Assembly (NCBI GenBank): GCA_017615795.1
Contig: JAFZZK010000013.1
Coordinates: 62,001-126,000 of the forward strand
Reading direction: 5' to 3'
Length of the DNA stretch: 64,000 bases
Origin: Bacteroidales bacterium
GTDB lineage: Bacteria; Bacteroidota; Bacteroidia; Bacteroidales; WCHB1-69
A model generated the notes under the pieces. That model was not told the DNA's origin and did not search any database. It saw nothing but the letters and a program-made list of their open reading frames with translations. The position numbers were made by a program, and so were the translations under genes. Shown piece after piece: positions 22,714 to 32,500 of the stretch (the stretch's first letter is position 1; every line of letters starts with the position of its first letter).

Positions 22714-23628
22714 TTAAATGTGACTGAGTACAATGTCGATACGGTCGTCGAAGGCCTCGCGGGTGGCGTAGCCCACATGGGGCACGAGCACGCAGTTGGG
22801 GGCGCTGAAAAGAGGATGGTCTTCGGCCAAGGGCGGTTCTTTCTCGAACACGTCGATGCCCGCGCCGCCAAGAAGGCCCGCTTTCAGCATGTCGGCCAGT
22901 GCGTCCATGTCGATGACGTTGCCGCGGGCGGTGTTGATGATGACCGCCGTGGGTTTGCACAGGGACAGCAGCTTGCGGCTGATGAGATGGTGCGTCTCGG
23001 TGGTCAGCGGCACGTGCAGGGAGATGATGTCGCTGGTTTTCATCAGCTCTTCCAAGGGAAGATAGGCGACGCCTTGCGCTGCCACATCGTTGTATTCGGT
23101 GCGGCTCCAGGCCACCACTTCGCAGCCGAAGCACTGCAATAGTTGCGCTGTGCGCCGACCGATGGCTCCCGTACCCACGATGCCCACACGTTTGCCGCGC
23201 AGTTCGCGGCCCAGAAAGTTGTTGCGCGTGCCACCTTTGCGGATGTCGGCATCCAACGCTGTGATGCGCCGATAGACGTCCAACATCAGCCCGATGGCCA
23301 GCTCCGCCACTCCTTCCGTGGCGTAGCCTGAGGCATTCACAACCTCGATGCCGTGCTCCCGGCAATAGGCTAAGTCGATGTGGTCAAGCCCCGTGAAGGC
23401 GACGTTGAGTTTCTTCAACTTGGGACATTGTGACAATATGTCACTGCCGATTTTGATGTTGGAAACGATAACCTCTTCCGCATCCTTCATCCTCTCAATG
23501 AGGGTGGCGGCATCCTCGTGGCGGTCGCGGTGGCAGATGAATTCGTGGCCTTTGGCGGCCAGGTCGTATGCAATGTTGGCGGCACGCTCTTCGCTGATGC
23601 CGATAGGTTCGACGGCTACTATTTTCAT
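22714..23628 (-). CDS. D-isomer-specific 2-hydroxyacid dehydrogenase
   Basis: A 304-residue NAD-dependent oxidoreductase. The Rossmann motif is GIVGTGAIGRRTAQLL. The catalytic residues are R in INTARGNVID, E in DVFEKEPPL and H in VPHVGYATREA. The substrate-loop region AFTGLDHIDL and ASGYATEGVAELAIGLML fit the glycerate/lactate dehydrogenase branch. The exact substrate is not clear; D-lactate, glyoxylate/hydroxypyruvate and 2-hydroxyisocaproate are all possible. It sits between omp28 (18 bases upstream) and atoE (15 bases downstream). Confidence 0.88.
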   Translation of the reverse strand: MKIVAVEPIGISEERAANIAYDLAAKGHEFICHRDRHEDAATLIERMKDAEEVIVSNIKIGSDILSQCPKLKKLNVAFTGLDHIDLAYCREHGIEVVNASGYATEGVAELAIGLMLDVYRRITALDADIRKGGTRNNFLGRELRGKRVGIVGTGAIGRRTAQLLQCFGCEVVAWSRTEYNDVAAQGVAYLPLEELMKTSDIISLHVPLTTETHHLISRKLLSLCKPTAVIINTARGNVIDMDALADMLKAGLLGGAGIDVFEKEPPLAEDHPLFSAPNCVLVPHVGYATREAFDDRIDIVLSHI

Positions 23629-23646
23629 ATTCTTGTCTAAAAATGG

Positions 23647-24498
23647 TTATTTGTTGTCTGAAACCAGCAGGGGAGCAGTCTCCACTTGCAGCACCTCCCC
23701 GTTGACGCGATCATGCAGGAACACGACGGCTGTGCAGTTGGCAAGCTCCCAATCGGTATCCGCGGTCTTGACGCTTTTGGCATAGAGATAGGATTCTCCT
23801 TTCTCAAGGATTCCGCTGGTGGTCAGAGGTATGCCATACGTGCCATTGGCGCCGGCGCGCAGGACGTGATTGTGCGTGTAGTCAGGAATGCACTCCAAGC
23901 CTCTCAGCTGAGGTTTGACGATACCGTTCTCGCAGATGAAAATGGACAGGAACACGGGATGGGGGTACTCTTTCAGCATGGTCACCTTGGTGTTGACTTT
24001 TACGACGCCATTGGATTTGGGCTGGTTGATTACCTGGATGGCAGCATAAACATTGCCGCGGTCGACCTCGGCTAATTTGTTGATCCATTCGTCGCGGCCA
24101 TAGCCGCCCGCGTGGTTCTCCCTGTTGATGACGGCAGCGGGAATGGTGCTGATGGAGAAGTCTTTGGCCAGCTCGTTGCCGGCCTCCGTGCGGAAGTCGT
24201 AGGGGTATTCAATGTTGGTGGCGGCCAACTCCGTGGCATGGATGCCCACGATGGCAAGGGTGTCGCCATAAAGGTCGTGCAAATTATCCAGGAGTTGATG
24301 TGCAGCCGGACAGTTGGAGCAACGATGCGCTGTGTATTCCTCCATCAAAATCTTGCGGTAGACATTCGAGGTGTTCAATTCGGGGAACTCCACGTCAACG
24401 CTTTCATTGTCGCTGATCTGCAAATAGGGACCTTCGATTTTGTCGCAGCCGACCGAGAAAATGGCTGCCATTATAAGGTATAATGCAATTTTTTTCAT
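23647..24498 (-). CDS. Omp28-family outer-membrane lipoprotein
   Basis: A 283-residue lipoprotein with lipobox FSVGC and acyl-Cys at C18. The N-terminal half is a thioredoxin-like domain with an intact CxxC (C60-S-N-C63 in TAHRCSNCPAAH) and a cis-Pro in STIPAAVINR. The C-terminal half is a beta-sandwich. This is the architecture of Porphyromonas Omp28. It may act in surface thiol redox or binding. The DUF6029 gene lies 20 bases upstream, and the same pairing is common in Bacteroidota, suggesting a shared outer-membrane function. Confidence 0.82.
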   Translation of the reverse strand: MKKIALYLIMAAIFSVGCDKIEGPYLQISDNESVDVEFPELNTSNVYRKILMEEYTAHRCSNCPAAHQLLDNLHDLYGDTLAIVGIHATELAATNIEYPYDFRTEAGNELAKDFSISTIPAAVINRENHAGGYGRDEWINKLAEVDRGNVYAAIQVINQPKSNGVVKVNTKVTMLKEYPHPVFLSIFICENGIVKPQLRGLECIPDYTHNHVLRAGANGTYGIPLTTSGILEKGESYLYAKSVKTADTDWELANCTAVVFLHDRVNGEVLQVETAPLLVSDNK

Positions 24499-24518
24499 AC
24501 TTGATAGATTACATTAGG

Positions 24519-26246
24519 TTAGAAAGAAGTGGTGATGGATAGTCCGACGCCATACGAGGCGGGCACGGCGCGGCAGACGCCACCGATGCAAAGGATGCCT
24601 TCTTGCGTCTTGCCGAAGTTGAGGGCGATGCGGGTGGTCTTCCAGACGTAGGCGGCAGCCATGTTGTAATAGTGCAGCCGCATAGTGGGATCCTCATGGC
24701 CATAGTTCCATTGGTCGCCCACAGAGATGAACCAGTGTGGACTGATGGAATATTCGAGCATGGCGTATGCCCAACTGCCCTTGTCATCCTTGGTGTAGAG
24801 ATGCTGCGCTTCCAAACGCAGGGCGTGCTTGTTGTTGATCTTGCATTGCAGGTCGGCGGCGACAAGATGCCCGCGCATGAAGCCCGGGTGACCTTGCAAC
24901 TGCGCGATGTTGTAGGAGATGTAGTTGTAAGCAAGAATCAGCTTCCAGTGTTTCGTGAATCGGCGGCTGATTTCGATGCCGATGTCTTGGTAAAGGAGCT
25001 CGGGACCGAACTTGAAGAAAGAGGAGGTGTATCCGTCAGTGCCCGACATGGTGCCGTATTCCACGGCCTCTGCCACGGGTTGCTTGTCGATGTTGTGGAA
25101 GCGGGAGTAGTTGAACGTGATGTCAGTGCCGTACTTGCCGCCGACCTTGCTTTTCTTGGGAATCTGGTAGTTGACCTGTAACTGCGCGCCGATCTGGCCG
25201 TTGGCTTGGGAGGCGTAGCTGTAGTTGCCGATCAGCTGATAGGAGTACTGGCGGTTGATGGCGGGGATGTTGTTGATCATCAAACGAGACTCCTTGAACG
25301 CCAGTCGCTGCGACCTGAATTCCATGTTGTCGGCGCGGATGAAAGATGCCGCAATGCCCAGACCCTTCATGGAATATGTGGCGGAAAGGAAGAGGGCGTT
25401 GCCGTTTTTATAGATGTATCCGTTTGTGGTGTTGGGGTCGTTCATCTTTTGGGCAAACTCGCCGTCCAAACGGAACCCCTTGTAGCCAAAGCTCAGACGA
25501 GTGGCCCACAATGCCACATTCTGGGGAACATTGGAGGAGGGAATCATCCCTGTGGCACTCAAAGAGTCCACATCGGGGTGCAGGGTGACGTAGACATCGT
25601 TGTCGGATGGCTCATATTTGCTGACAAAAGAGGCCCCGATGTTGGCCATGAAACCTTTTTCTTGCATCGAGGGGATGAGCTCGCCAAGGATGATTTCGCC
25701 GTCGAGTCCGCGCACCTGGTCTTTCCGCCCCACCATCTCCTCAAAGTTGAGACGTTCAATACCCCATACGCCTTTGAGGACAATGCCCTTGTAAGGCGTG
25801 ACTTTGACACGCGCGCCCAAGAGGCTGTTGTCGATGCCTAACTGTCGGTCCTCGTATGCCCGCAACGCGATACCGTTGCCGAATTGTTCGTAGAAAGTAC
25901 CGGCGGTGACTTGGATGAACTTGTTTTTGTAGTCGGCGAAGAAATATTTGATACCCTGGCCTTTATAGTCTATTTTCTCGAAGTCGAGCAGGGGGAACAT
26001 GTAGAACTCGTAGCGCATGCCTGCCGAGAATCCGCCGTTGGAATAGAGCAAGTTGAGAAAAGCGTTGGCGCGCACCTTGGAGTCGACCTTCTCGGCACCG
26101 ATGAGGGAGTCGGGAATGTAATACATGCCGTTAAAGCCAAAATCGCCGCTGATGCGGCTGTTTCCGAACTCATGCTGGGCGTGGGCGGCCCCCAATGTCA
26201 AAACAAGTAGTAGCAGGGTTGCTGTAAAACGTAAAACTTTATTCAT
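24519..26246 (-). CDS. DUF6029 outer-membrane beta-barrel protein
   Basis: A 575-residue protein with a Sec signal peptide ending AAHAQ. Alternating aromatic and polar strands run throughout, and it ends in GVGLSITTSF with a terminal Phe, typical of an outer-membrane barrel. The start HEFGNSRISGDFGFNGMYYIPD and the YKNKFIQVTAGTFYEQFGNG segment match DUF6029 proteins. Function is unknown. It is followed after 20 bases by the Omp28-type lipoprotein gene and preceded by a terminator, so it probably heads a DUF6029-omp28 unit that may run into the dehydrogenase and atoE. Confidence 0.75.
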   Translation of the reverse strand: MNKVLRFTATLLLLVLTLGAAHAQHEFGNSRISGDFGFNGMYYIPDSLIGAEKVDSKVRANAFLNLLYSNGGFSAGMRYEFYMFPLLDFEKIDYKGQGIKYFFADYKNKFIQVTAGTFYEQFGNGIALRAYEDRQLGIDNSLLGARVKVTPYKGIVLKGVWGIERLNFEEMVGRKDQVRGLDGEIILGELIPSMQEKGFMANIGASFVSKYEPSDNDVYVTLHPDVDSLSATGMIPSSNVPQNVALWATRLSFGYKGFRLDGEFAQKMNDPNTTNGYIYKNGNALFLSATYSMKGLGIAASFIRADNMEFRSQRLAFKESRLMINNIPAINRQYSYQLIGNYSYASQANGQIGAQLQVNYQIPKKSKVGGKYGTDITFNYSRFHNIDKQPVAEAVEYGTMSGTDGYTSSFFKFGPELLYQDIGIEISRRFTKHWKLILAYNYISYNIAQLQGHPGFMRGHLVAADLQCKINNKHALRLEAQHLYTKDDKGSWAYAMLEYSISPHWFISVGDQWNYGHEDPTMRLHYYNMAAAYVWKTTRIALNFGKTQEGILCIGGVCRAVPASYGVGLSITTSF

Positions 26247-26268
26247 ACTTTATCCACAGAGTTTAAAT

Positions 26269-26312
26269 AAAAAAAACTGTAGGTTATTGATAAAAACTCA
26301 TCTATAACCTAC
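26269..26312 (-). terminator. Terminator after the tlpA-like gene
   Basis: A perfect 9-bp stem (GTAGGTTAT at 26279-26287, ATAACCTAC at 26304-26312) is followed on the minus strand by a run of eight T (26269-26276). It separates the TlpA-like unit from DUF6029. Confidence 0.7.
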
Positions 26313-26330
26313 GGTGTCTTTTTTGAATCG

Positions 26331-26858
26331 CTATTTTTTTTCGGCGGCGAGGCCTTTGATGATCTCGTACACCTCTTGTTCGCTGCCGGGAGCGTAGGAT
26401 GTGTGCTGCCACACAATCTCGCCCTTGCCGTTGAGGATGCACATATAGGGCACGTCGTTCACGTTCATGGCGCGCTTGAAGTCGGAGTTCACGTCGAGCA
26501 GCACCTCATAATCCCAGCCTCGTCCTTGGACGAAGGGAGCTACGCGTGCGGAGGTCTTGGCGTCGTCGATGGAGACTGCGTAAAGTTTCACGCCCGTCTC
26601 TTCAACCCAATCCTCGTACTCGTCGGCAATGGCCAACAGTTCGGCGATGCAGGGCTTGCACCAGGTGGCCCACAAGCTGACGATGACGGGCTTGCCGTCG
26701 TTTTGGATGTCCTGGGTGTTGAAAATCTTGCCGTCGATGGTCTGGATGTCCACGGCAGGCAGTTTGGCTAAATGTTGGCCGGTGGATGGTTTTTCTTCCT
26801 GGGCGCCCACGCAAAGAGAAAGGGCGAGGATAAGGGTCAGTAAAAGGGAGTTTTTCAT
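26331..26858 (-). CDS. TlpA-family thioredoxin-like protein
   Basis: A 175-residue periplasmic thiol-disulfide protein with a signal peptide (about 1-19). The redox site is WCKPC with C67 and C70 in WATWCKPCIAEL. Residues 72-165 complete the AhpC/TSA-Redoxin fold with cis-Pro in NVNDVPYMCIL. It probably reduces disulfides in exported proteins or in partners such as Omp28. It lies 19 bases downstream of the larger thioredoxin-like gene and ends in a terminator. Confidence 0.9.
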   Translation of the reverse strand: MKNSLLLTLILALSLCVGAQEEKPSTGQHLAKLPAVDIQTIDGKIFNTQDIQNDGKPVIVSLWATWCKPCIAELLAIADEYEDWVEETGVKLYAVSIDDAKTSARVAPFVQGRGWDYEVLLDVNSDFKRAMNVNDVPYMCILNGKGEIVWQHTSYAPGSEQEVYEIIKGLAAEKK

Positions 26859-26877
26859 GACAAATAATATTTATGTA

Positions 26878-28317
26878 TTAATTTCTAAACAATGGATTTT
26901 CGGGTTCTTGCTCTTCGTTGTGGAAGCGGTAGAGAAGGTATTCGGGCAGGCCGTTTTCAGGTTCGGGCGGATAGCGCTGCAGCATTTTTCCATCTGCATT
27001 GATGATGAGGTACTCGGGCAAGGTCTCCACCCCGTTTTCCAACAACCAGTCGTAGTTGCCGTCAAAATAGAGAACCGGCCAATCGAGCATGTCTTCGTAG
27101 CTTTGGAGGAATTGCTCGTAGCTATCCCGGTCGGGATCGACGTTGAGGCTGATAAACTGTATCTTGTCGCCATATTTTTGGTTGAGGGCCTTGATGAGCG
27201 TCATTTCTCGGATGCAATCCACACAATCGCTCTGAAACACTTGCACATAGATGTCTTTCCCATCGAATTGTTTAATGGGCTTTTTCTTTCCCTTGCCATC
27301 CTTGAAGACTAACGGGTGCGACGGCGCTGCAGACAGTGTCATGCGCTCCAAAGCGTGGTCAACAAAAACGAGATGTTCCAGGAAGTGGGTGGAGGCCTTG
27401 ATGTATTGCAACAATTTCACAATATTGCCGCGGTCGAATTCCTCATTGTTGAACAACTCCGTCAGATTTAGGATGATGACCAGTTCGCGTAACCGCTCGT
27501 TGGCGAGCATGGGGTCGCGACCAAGTCCGTTGAACAGGGCCAGGTAATCCGGCTCGTCGTTGATTGTCCTGCCCAGCAATTCTTTGGAAATATAGTGGGA
27601 GTTGTACAGGTATCCCGTATAGCTCTCCACGAAGAGGTCCATGTAGGCCGGATTGTTGTAAAGGATGTAGTCGTTGTCGAAATATTTGCGGTAAAAAGAG
27701 TCCTGTTCTTTGGAACGACACACGCGGTCTATCTGTCCGCAGGTGTAGTAGGCGTATGATTGATAGAAGTTTAGCGGATTGTACTGAATGTCGAATTTTT
27801 TGCGCAGCAACAGGTCAAGGGTGTCGCAGGCAGTGATGTCGTGGTCAACGGTGACCCGGAACCCATAGTAGTTCATGGCCCGGGCGAAATATTGGCTGAA
27901 GCGGTTGATTTTGTAGTTGAGGTCGTTTGTGTCCTTTGCGGGGTTGGTGATCCACAGGTAGCCGCCGTACCGCTCGGGGTTGATGAGCTGGAACAGCACG
28001 GTGTCCACGCCGATGGAGAAGTTGTACGTGTTGTCGGGCACAATGAAGAATTCAGCCTTGGAGGTGCGGATGGCCAATTGGGCAAGACGGATCTGGTTGG
28101 TGGTGCAGGTCAGCTTGAAGCGCCCGTTCTTGTCGATTTTGTCACTGGCCGCCACCGTGGGGATGCGGTTGAGCAAGTCTTCGAATACGAGCAACCGGAT
28201 TTCCTCGCCCTTGGCAAAGGGGGCCGTGCCCGCAATGGTTACAGGCCGCTGCGCCCACCCGAAGGCGGCGAACCCTATTAACAGGGAGATAAACAGCGAA
28301 CGTGCAACTCGAAACAT
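26878..28317 (-). CDS. Secreted protein with C-terminal thioredoxin-like domain
   Basis: A 479-residue protein with a signal peptide ending GWAQ. Residues 24-120 form a beta-rich domain like the DUF4369-type N-terminal domain of Bacteroidota TlpA proteins (recognition is loose). A mostly helical middle follows at about 130-330. Residues 350-460 are thioredoxin-like, with the active site C365-V-D-C368 in FQSDCVDCIREM and cis-Pro in VETLPEYLII. CVDC is an unusual dipeptide for TlpA proteins. It likely acts in the periplasm together with the TlpA protein encoded next. coaD lies 30 bases upstream. Confidence 0.75.
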   Translation of the reverse strand: MFRVARSLFISLLIGFAAFGWAQRPVTIAGTAPFAKGEEIRLLVFEDLLNRIPTVAASDKIDKNGRFKLTCTTNQIRLAQLAIRTSKAEFFIVPDNTYNFSIGVDTVLFQLINPERYGGYLWITNPAKDTNDLNYKINRFSQYFARAMNYYGFRVTVDHDITACDTLDLLLRKKFDIQYNPLNFYQSYAYYTCGQIDRVCRSKEQDSFYRKYFDNDYILYNNPAYMDLFVESYTGYLYNSHYISKELLGRTINDEPDYLALFNGLGRDPMLANERLRELVIILNLTELFNNEEFDRGNIVKLLQYIKASTHFLEHLVFVDHALERMTLSAAPSHPLVFKDGKGKKKPIKQFDGKDIYVQVFQSDCVDCIREMTLIKALNQKYGDKIQFISLNVDPDRDSYEQFLQSYEDMLDWPVLYFDGNYDWLLENGVETLPEYLIINADGKMLQRYPPEPENGLPEYLLYRFHNEEQEPENPLFRN

Positions 28318-28347
28318 GTTGTGGTTGATTTTTGAACTATATATTTA

Positions 28348-28824
28348 CTACTCCTGCTTAAAAACTCCTAACTCCACCCCTTCAGGAACAAATGTCCGGT
28401 AGTCTTCACCGAGGGACCATAGTTCGCGGACGAGAGAGGAGGAGACAGCAGCCCATTCGGGCGAGGCTGGCAGGAAGATGGTCTCGATTTCCGGAGCAAG
28501 CAGGCGGTTGGCGAGGCGCATCTCCTCCTCGGCGGCATAGTCGGCGGCATTGCGCACCCCACGAATAAGGTAGCGCGCCCCGACTTTCCGACAGAGTTCA
28601 ACCGTAAGCCCTTGATAGGTGACGACTTCGATTTTCGGCTCGTTTTTATATGCCGCTTGAATCCATTCCATGCGTTTTTCAACGGGAAATAGATCTTTTT
28701 TATTGTAATTATGTCCAATGGCGATAATGATGCGGTCGAACAGGGGGAGAGCTTTGTGGACAATGTCTTCATGTCCTTTGGTGAAGGGGCAGAACGAGCC
28801 TGCAAAAACGGCGGTCATCGGCAT
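28348..28824 (-). CDS. coaD: Phosphopantetheine adenylyltransferase
   Basis: A 158-residue enzyme of coenzyme A synthesis that joins ATP and 4'-phosphopantetheine. The nucleotidyltransferase T-x-G-H is TKGH in GSFCPFTKGHEDI. RYLIRGVRNAADY and SSSLVRELWSLGEDYRTFVPEG match CoaD. The usual Asp of GSFDPFT is Cys here. The start is the ATG at 28824 or the ATG at 28818; an upstream TTG would overlap tsaC. It is six bases from the tsaC stop codon, so the genes are co-transcribed. Confidence 0.9.
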   Translation of the reverse strand: MPMTAVFAGSFCPFTKGHEDIVHKALPLFDRIIIAIGHNYNKKDLFPVEKRMEWIQAAYKNEPKIEVVTYQGLTVELCRKVGARYLIRGVRNAADYAAEEEMRLANRLLAPEIETIFLPASPEWAAVSSSLVRELWSLGEDYRTFVPEGVELGVFKQE

Positions 28825-28829
28825 GGTTG

Positions 28830-29393
28830 TCAATCTCTTATGATGGTGAAGTTATAATCGTCCAAGAATTTGATCAGACGGGATGGCTTATAGTCCACAG
28901 AGGTGGCGAACTCTTGGGGCACCACGTGGTCCATCTGGGCGATGATCTCCGTGGAGATGTCGGAAAAAGCCTGGGGTGTCGGTGCATCAGCCACGTTGGC
29001 GGAGGTGGACACGATAGGGTGTCCAAGCGCTCGTATCAGCTTCTTGCAGAACTCGTTGAGCACAATTCGGATGGCAATGGTGCCGTCGTTGTGGATGAGT
29101 ATCGGGGGCAGGTTCTTGGCAGTCGGATAGATGAACGTGGTCGGTCGGGAGACATGCGGGATGAGATCCCAGGCAATCATGGGTATATGATCCACATACA
29201 TCGGCAGCCGTTCGGCGGAATCGAGGAGTATGATCATGCTCTTCTTCTCGTTGCGGCGCTTAATTTGATAGATACGTTCCACGGCCTTTTCGTTGGTGGC
29301 GTCACATCCGATGCCCCATACGGTGTCGGTGGGGTAGACGATAACCTTGCCTGCACGGAGCAACTCGGCACATTTCTCTATTTCCTGTTCCAT
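28830..29393 (-). CDS. tsaC: L-threonylcarbamoyladenylate synthase (Sua5/YciO/YrdC family)
   Basis: A 187-residue enzyme that makes the threonylcarbamoyl-AMP used for the universal t6A37 modification of ANN-decoding tRNAs. It has the YrdC fold from residue 6 on: VIVYPTDTVWGIGCDATNEKAV, KRRNEKKSMIILL, IRIVLNEFCKKLIRALGHPIVSTSANVADAP. It has only the YrdC domain and lacks the C-terminal Sua5 domain. It heads the tsaC-coaD unit, with a TATTTTTG -7 box 20 bases upstream. Confidence 0.92.
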   Translation of the reverse strand: MEQEIEKCAELLRAGKVIVYPTDTVWGIGCDATNEKAVERIYQIKRRNEKKSMIILLDSAERLPMYVDHIPMIAWDLIPHVSRPTTFIYPTAKNLPPILIHNDGTIAIRIVLNEFCKKLIRALGHPIVSTSANVADAPTPQAFSDISTEIIAQMDHVVPQEFATSVDYKPSRLIKFLDDYNFTIIRD

Positions 29394-29413
29394 AGTTTTG
29401 ATAATTAAGCGTG

Positions 29414-29421
29414 CAAAAATA
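29414..29421 (-). promoter_or_regulatory. -7 element for tsaC-coaD
   Basis: The minus strand reads TATTTTTG 20 bases before the tsaC ATG. It is divergent from the C25 peptidase promoter about 35 bases away. Confidence 0.5.
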
Positions 29422-29456
29422 CAAAAAAGAAAAAACGGAGAGAGGAGTTTTTTTTA

Positions 29457-29464
29457 TATCTTTG
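29457..29464 (+). promoter_or_regulatory. -7 element for the C25 peptidase gene
   Basis: TATCTTTG is a full TAnnTTTG match, 55 bases before the ATG. No TTTG box is found 19-21 bases upstream. Confidence 0.55.
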
Positions 29465-29519
29465 CCACTTATTGAAATACACCAATTTGAATATTTAAAA
29501 TATTAAAAATAAGATTGTT

Positions 29520-32500
29520 ATGAAAAGACTATCGATGATTCTGGTTGCAATGTTGTTGTGGGTCTCAGCATCCTTCGCACAGCATTACAACGTCACCCGC
29601 AACGATTACGGGCGTATCGACATCACTTTCACCGCTGCCGATATCCAGGCTACTACGGTGAAAACCCCACAGGGTTACTTCTCTCAGATTGTCATGGACG
29701 ACTACTATCCCTCCACTACTGTGGGCAAGCCGCAACTGCCGGTAATGTCACAACTGCTGGAAATTCCTGTCTGCAGTGATGTTGTCGCTACCGTTAAGGA
29801 TGCCCAGTATGTTGAGGTGGATGCCTCTGAGATCGGTATCAATTATCCCGTCTTTCCCGCACAACCTGCTTATCCCAAGTCATATAGCGGCACGCGCGAG
29901 TTTGTGAAGGACGCCCAAACATATAGCCAGAATGCTTTCTATGCCGAGCCGTTGGTGCGCGTGGAAAAGGCCGGCACGATGCGCGACATCACCCTCGCCA
30001 ACATTTACGTCTGCCCCGTTGCCTACAACCCCGTCACCGGCATGGTGCGCGTCTACCGCAAGGTGGACGTGGAAGTCTCCTTTGTGGATGCCAACCTCGG
30101 TGCTACCCGCAGCCTGAAAGCTCGCTACGGCAGCCCGATGTTCACTATCGCTTCCCAATCTGTCATCAACCCGATGTCCGAAACCCGTGATGAGTTTAAC
30201 GGTGCCCCCATCCGTTATCTCATCATCGCCCATTCGATGTTCCGCAACGACTATAATTTGCTCGCCTTTGCCGAATGGAAAAAACGTATCGGCTATAAAG
30301 TTGACATTGTCTATACCGATGATGCCAATGTGGGCACCACCACGACTTCCATCAAGAACTACATCATGAGCCAATATACGGGTGCCACCGCGGCTAACCC
30401 TGCTCCCACCTATCTGCTCTTCGTGGGAGACCACGCTCAGGTGCCCGCTTTTAGCAGCTCCGAGCAAAACAGCCATGTCACTGACCTCTACTACGCCTGC
30501 TGGACTTCCGGCGACAATATTCCCGACTGCTACTACGGGCGTTTCTCTGCCCAAAATGCGAACCAGCTGGCTCCGCAAGTTTCCAAGTCTTTGATGTACG
30601 AACAATACACCATGTCTGATCCGTCATATCTGGGTAAGGCTGTGCTGATCGCAGGTACCGACAATTCTTGGTCCACCACTCATGCAGACGGTCAAATCAA
30701 CTACATTTACAATAATTATATCAACACCACGACTACCAACCATAACTACACTACAGTATATAAGCACAATTACAACTGCTCTTCACAGGCTGCCACTATC
30801 CGCAGCGAGATTGGCGCCGGCTGTGGCTGGGCCAACTACACCGCCCACGGTGATGTGACCGAATGGTACGATCCCTCCTTCACGACCAGCCACGTCTCAT
30901 CCATGAGTAACCAGGATAAATATGGCGTGATGATTGGCAACTGCTGCCTGACGGGCAAGTTTAACCAAGAATGCTTCGGCGAGGCTTTGCTTCGTGCAGA
31001 GAAAAAAGGTGCCATGGCCTATATCGGTGCTTCCGAAGTCTCCTATTGGAACGAGGATGTATACTGGTCAGTGGGCGTGCGCAGCAATATCACTGCCAAT
31101 ATGAACTACCAGGCAAGCAACCTTGGTTGCTATGATCGCATTTTCCATACCCATAATGAACTATATAACAAATGGTGTACCAGTCTGGGTGGCTTCTTGA
31201 CCGCCGGTAACCTGGCTGTGCAATCTTCTTCTTCCGACCTCAAGAAATACTATTGGGAGATTTACCACATCTTCGGTGATCCCTCCATACGTCCGTATTT
31301 GGGTATGCCATCTCAGATGACCGTCAATTCTGCTGATGCCATTCCAGTGGGTACCGCTCAATACAGTGTTAACACTGTGCCACATGCATACGTGGCTCTC
31401 ACTTATAATGGGGAAGTGGTTGTAGCTGCTTTTGCCGATGCCTCCGGTAATGCCAACCTTGACATTAGCAATGTCAATACGCCAGGCGAATATGAACTCG
31501 CTGTGGGCGCGCAAAACCACATCCAGTTCTTCAAAACTGTCAATCTCATCGTGCCCTCTGGCCCGTATGTGGTAGCCAACAATGTGACTTTGGCCAACAA
31601 CAACTACCCGGTTAACGGTACTACCGTCAACTGGGATCTTTCGCTTACCAACCTTGGTGTGGCTAATGCCTCCAACATCACGGCCACGATGACCTCGCAG
31701 ACACCGGGCTATACCGTTACGCAAAGCACTGCCTCCTGCAGCGCCCTGGCCGTCAATGGCAGCGAAACCCTTAATAACGCTTTTTCTGTCAGTATCCCGC
31801 AAGATGCCCAAGACGGAGATATTGCCAATTTCCAAGTAACTGTCAATTGGGGCTCTGGAAGTTCCACCAAGAACGTCTCCTTCACCGTGTTGGCACCTAA
31901 TCTTAAGGTGACCGACAAGTCGGTGCAGGGTGCCACTGCCACCGCAGCCATTGATCCCGGCACGCAGGCAGCAGCTCGTGTTACGGTCAGCAATGTGGGG
32001 CATGCCGACGCTTCCAACCTCGTGGTTGATGTTACCTGCAACTACTCTGGCGTCGTGGTTATCTCGCCGTCGCAGAATGTGAGCTGGATTGGAGCCCAAG
32101 GCAGTGTCAATTCCACGTTTACCTTGCAAGTTGGCAACAATGTGCCCACGGTATCTATCGTACCCCTTTATATCCACGTCATTTATAATAATGTCGACCA
32201 TATCGACACGTTGTTCCTCACCGTGGGTAGAGCTATGGAAGATTTCGAAAGCGGGGATTTCTCTCGGTTCAACTGGGTTAACAATAACAATCCTTGGTTC
32301 GTCACTTCGACGGCCCCATATGCCGGCAACTACTGCGCACGCTCCAAGCAAGGCTTGAGTAACGGTAGTGGTGGCTGGTGGGGAAGTTCCACGCCTTCAC
32401 AGTCTGCCCTTTCCATCACGATCACCTCTACCATGGAAGGCGAACTCTCCTATTTCCGTAAAGTCTCCTCAGAAGAGGACTACGACATGTTCAAACTCTA

